From: Halomonas sp.
GTDB taxonomy: Bacteria; Pseudomonadota; Gammaproteobacteria; Pseudomonadales; Oleiphilaceae
Direction: 5' to 3'
DNA length: 7,336 nucleotides
Assembly (NCBI GenBank): GCA_007135745.1
Contig: SLIH01000343.1
Coordinates: 1 to 7,336, forward strand
Part shown: positions 6,344-7,336 of the stretch, one piece after another
Layout of the letters: every line of letters starts with the position of its first letter
Numbering within the stretch: the first letter of the stretch is position 1
Position numbers and translations under genes: made by a program
Notes under the pieces: generated by a model
The model's database searches: none
What the model was told of the DNA's origin: nothing
What the model saw: the letters and a program-made list of their open reading frames with translations, nothing else

Positions 6344-7336
6344 TCAGATTCCCGCCGGGGTACGCTGGTGCCAGTCGGTCACCTGCTGGAAGCGATGGGC
6401 GGCATTGAGTAGCCGTGCCTCATCAAAATAGTTGCCAATCAGCTGCAGCCCGACCGGAAGGTCGTTGACCATGCCGCCTGGGATGGACAGCGCGGGAAGC
6501 CCTGCGAGGTTGGTGGAGATGGTGAAGACGTCCTCCAGGTACATGGTGACCGGGTCATCGGTTTTGTCTCCCTGGCGGAAGGCGGGCGAGGGCGACGTGG
6601 GCCCCATGATCACATCAACGTCCTCGAAGGCGCGGATGAAATCCTCGCGAATCAGGGTGCGCACTTTCTGGGCCTTGAGGTAATAGGCGTCAAAGAACCC
6701 TTCGGACAGGGCGTAGGTGCCAATCAGGATCCGTCGTTTGACCTCCTCCCCGAAGCCTTCCGCGCGGGAGCGCAGATAGAGATCATTGAGATCGGTCGGG
6801 TTCTCGCAGCGGTGGCCGTAGCGAACGCCGTCAAAACGCGACAGGTTGGCGGAGCATTCCGCCGGGGCGATAACGTAGTACGCGGGGACGGCCAGGTGCG
6901 TGTGCGGCAGGTTGATTTCACTGACCCGGGCGCCCAGCTTCTCAAATTCGGATACCGCTTCACGCACCTGTTTTGCCATGGCCGGGTCGAGATCATCCGA
7001 AAAGAATTCACGGGGAAGACCGATGCGCAATCCGGCAATGTCGTCGTTCAGGGTGCGGCTGTAGTCCGGAACCTCCCGCTCAATGGAGGTGGAATCCTTT
7101 GGGTCGAAGCCGGCCATGACATTGAGCATCAGGGCTGAATCTTCCGCGGTGCGGGTCAGGGTTCCCCCCTGATCCAGGCTTGAGGCAAATGCGATCATGC
7201 CATAGCGCGATACCCGGCCATAGGTCGGCTTGAGTCCGGTCAGTCCGCACAGCGCCGCCGGCTGGCGTATTGAGCCGCCCGTATCGGTTGCGGTTGCCGC
7301 GGGCACCAGCCCGGCCGCTACCGCGGCGGCCGAGCC
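6344..7336 (-). CDS. gatA: Aspartyl/glutamyl-tRNA(Asn/Gln) amidotransferase subunit A, C-terminal part (enters from right edge)
   Basis: GatA is the glutaminase subunit of GatCAB, an amidase-signature enzyme that releases ammonia from glutamine and channels it to GatB. The reading frame is open to the right edge and starts there with [12 protein letters not shown], so the gene begins outside the window; an internal GTG at 7306 is not the start. About 330 of the usual ~485 residues are present. The catalytic nucleophile serine of the amidase signature is in [11 protein letters not shown], encoded at 7271-7273. The cis-serine and catalytic lysine lie upstream, beyond the edge. Downstream family blocks include [51 protein letters not shown] and [18 protein letters not shown]. 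gatC is expected further right, as in the common gatC-gatA-gatB order. No frame disruption is seen. Confidence 0.98.
   Translation of the reverse strand, partial: GSAAAVAAGLVPAATATDTGGSIRQPAALCGLTGLKPTYGRVSRYGMIAFASSLDQGGTLTRTAEDSALMLNVMAGFDPKDSTSIEREVPDYSRTLNDDIAGLRIGLPREFFSDDLDPAMAKQVREAVSEFEKLGARVSEINLPHTHLAVPAYYVIAPAECSANLSRFDGVRYGHRCENPTDLNDLYLRSRAEGFGEEVKRRILIGTYALSEGFFDAYYLKAQKVRTLIREDFIRAFEDVDVIMGPTSPSPAFRQGDKTDDPVTMYLEDVFTISTNLAGLPALSIPGGMVNDLPVGLQLIGNYFDEARLLNAAHRFQQVTDWHQRTPAGI

Noticed and set aside
7277..7306. GTG at 7306 as the start of gatA.
   Set aside because: The frame continues to the right edge with the conserved [12 protein letters not shown] segment of the amidase signature, so the gene is simply cut by the window.

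Overview
The window is a dense stretch of housekeeping genes from a GC-rich gammaproteobacterium. All of its genes lie on the minus strand, so transcription runs from the right end to the left. The organism call rests on close similarity to the E. coli-type proteins (CysD matches E. coli CysD almost domain-for-domain at the same 302-residue length), a YejK/NdpA nucleoid protein, and a GatCAB amidotransferase of the Pseudomonas/Oceanospirillales type, which E. coli lacks. A marine or halophilic lineage such as Marinobacter or a relative is my best guess, but that is inference.

Layout in the direction of transcription: gatA (3' two thirds, entering from the right edge) and gatB are 18 nt apart and clearly co-transcribed. 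A 177-nt AT-richer gap (4703-4879) follows. It holds a probable gatB terminator, one or two promoter-like elements and a perfect 17-bp inverted repeat. Next come a stand-alone PilZ-domain gene (a putative c-di-GMP receptor) and a 135-nt gap (4130-4264) with a promoter-like element and a leader stem-loop. After it lie cysD, cysN and a yejK-like gene, apparently one operon (54-nt and 6-nt gaps). A 92-nt gap with a promoter-like -10 then leads to the 5' third of miaB, which runs off the left edge.

Functional themes: GatCAB makes Gln-tRNA(Gln) and/or Asn-tRNA(Asn) by transamidation. CysDN activates sulfate to adenosine 5'-phosphosulfate. YejK is a nucleoid-associated protein. MiaB methylthiolates tRNA. 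There is no mobile element, tRNA, rRNA, CRISPR array or defence system in the window, and I do not see a new multi-gene system.

The points most worth a second look are: (1) CysN carries a C-terminal extension of about 105 residues that looks like a decayed APS kinase (CysC) domain without its P-loop; (2) the perfect 36-bp palindrome between gatB and the PilZ gene, placed so that a candidate promoter would start transcription at its edge; (3) several dyads and stem-loops around the PilZ and cysDN promoters.
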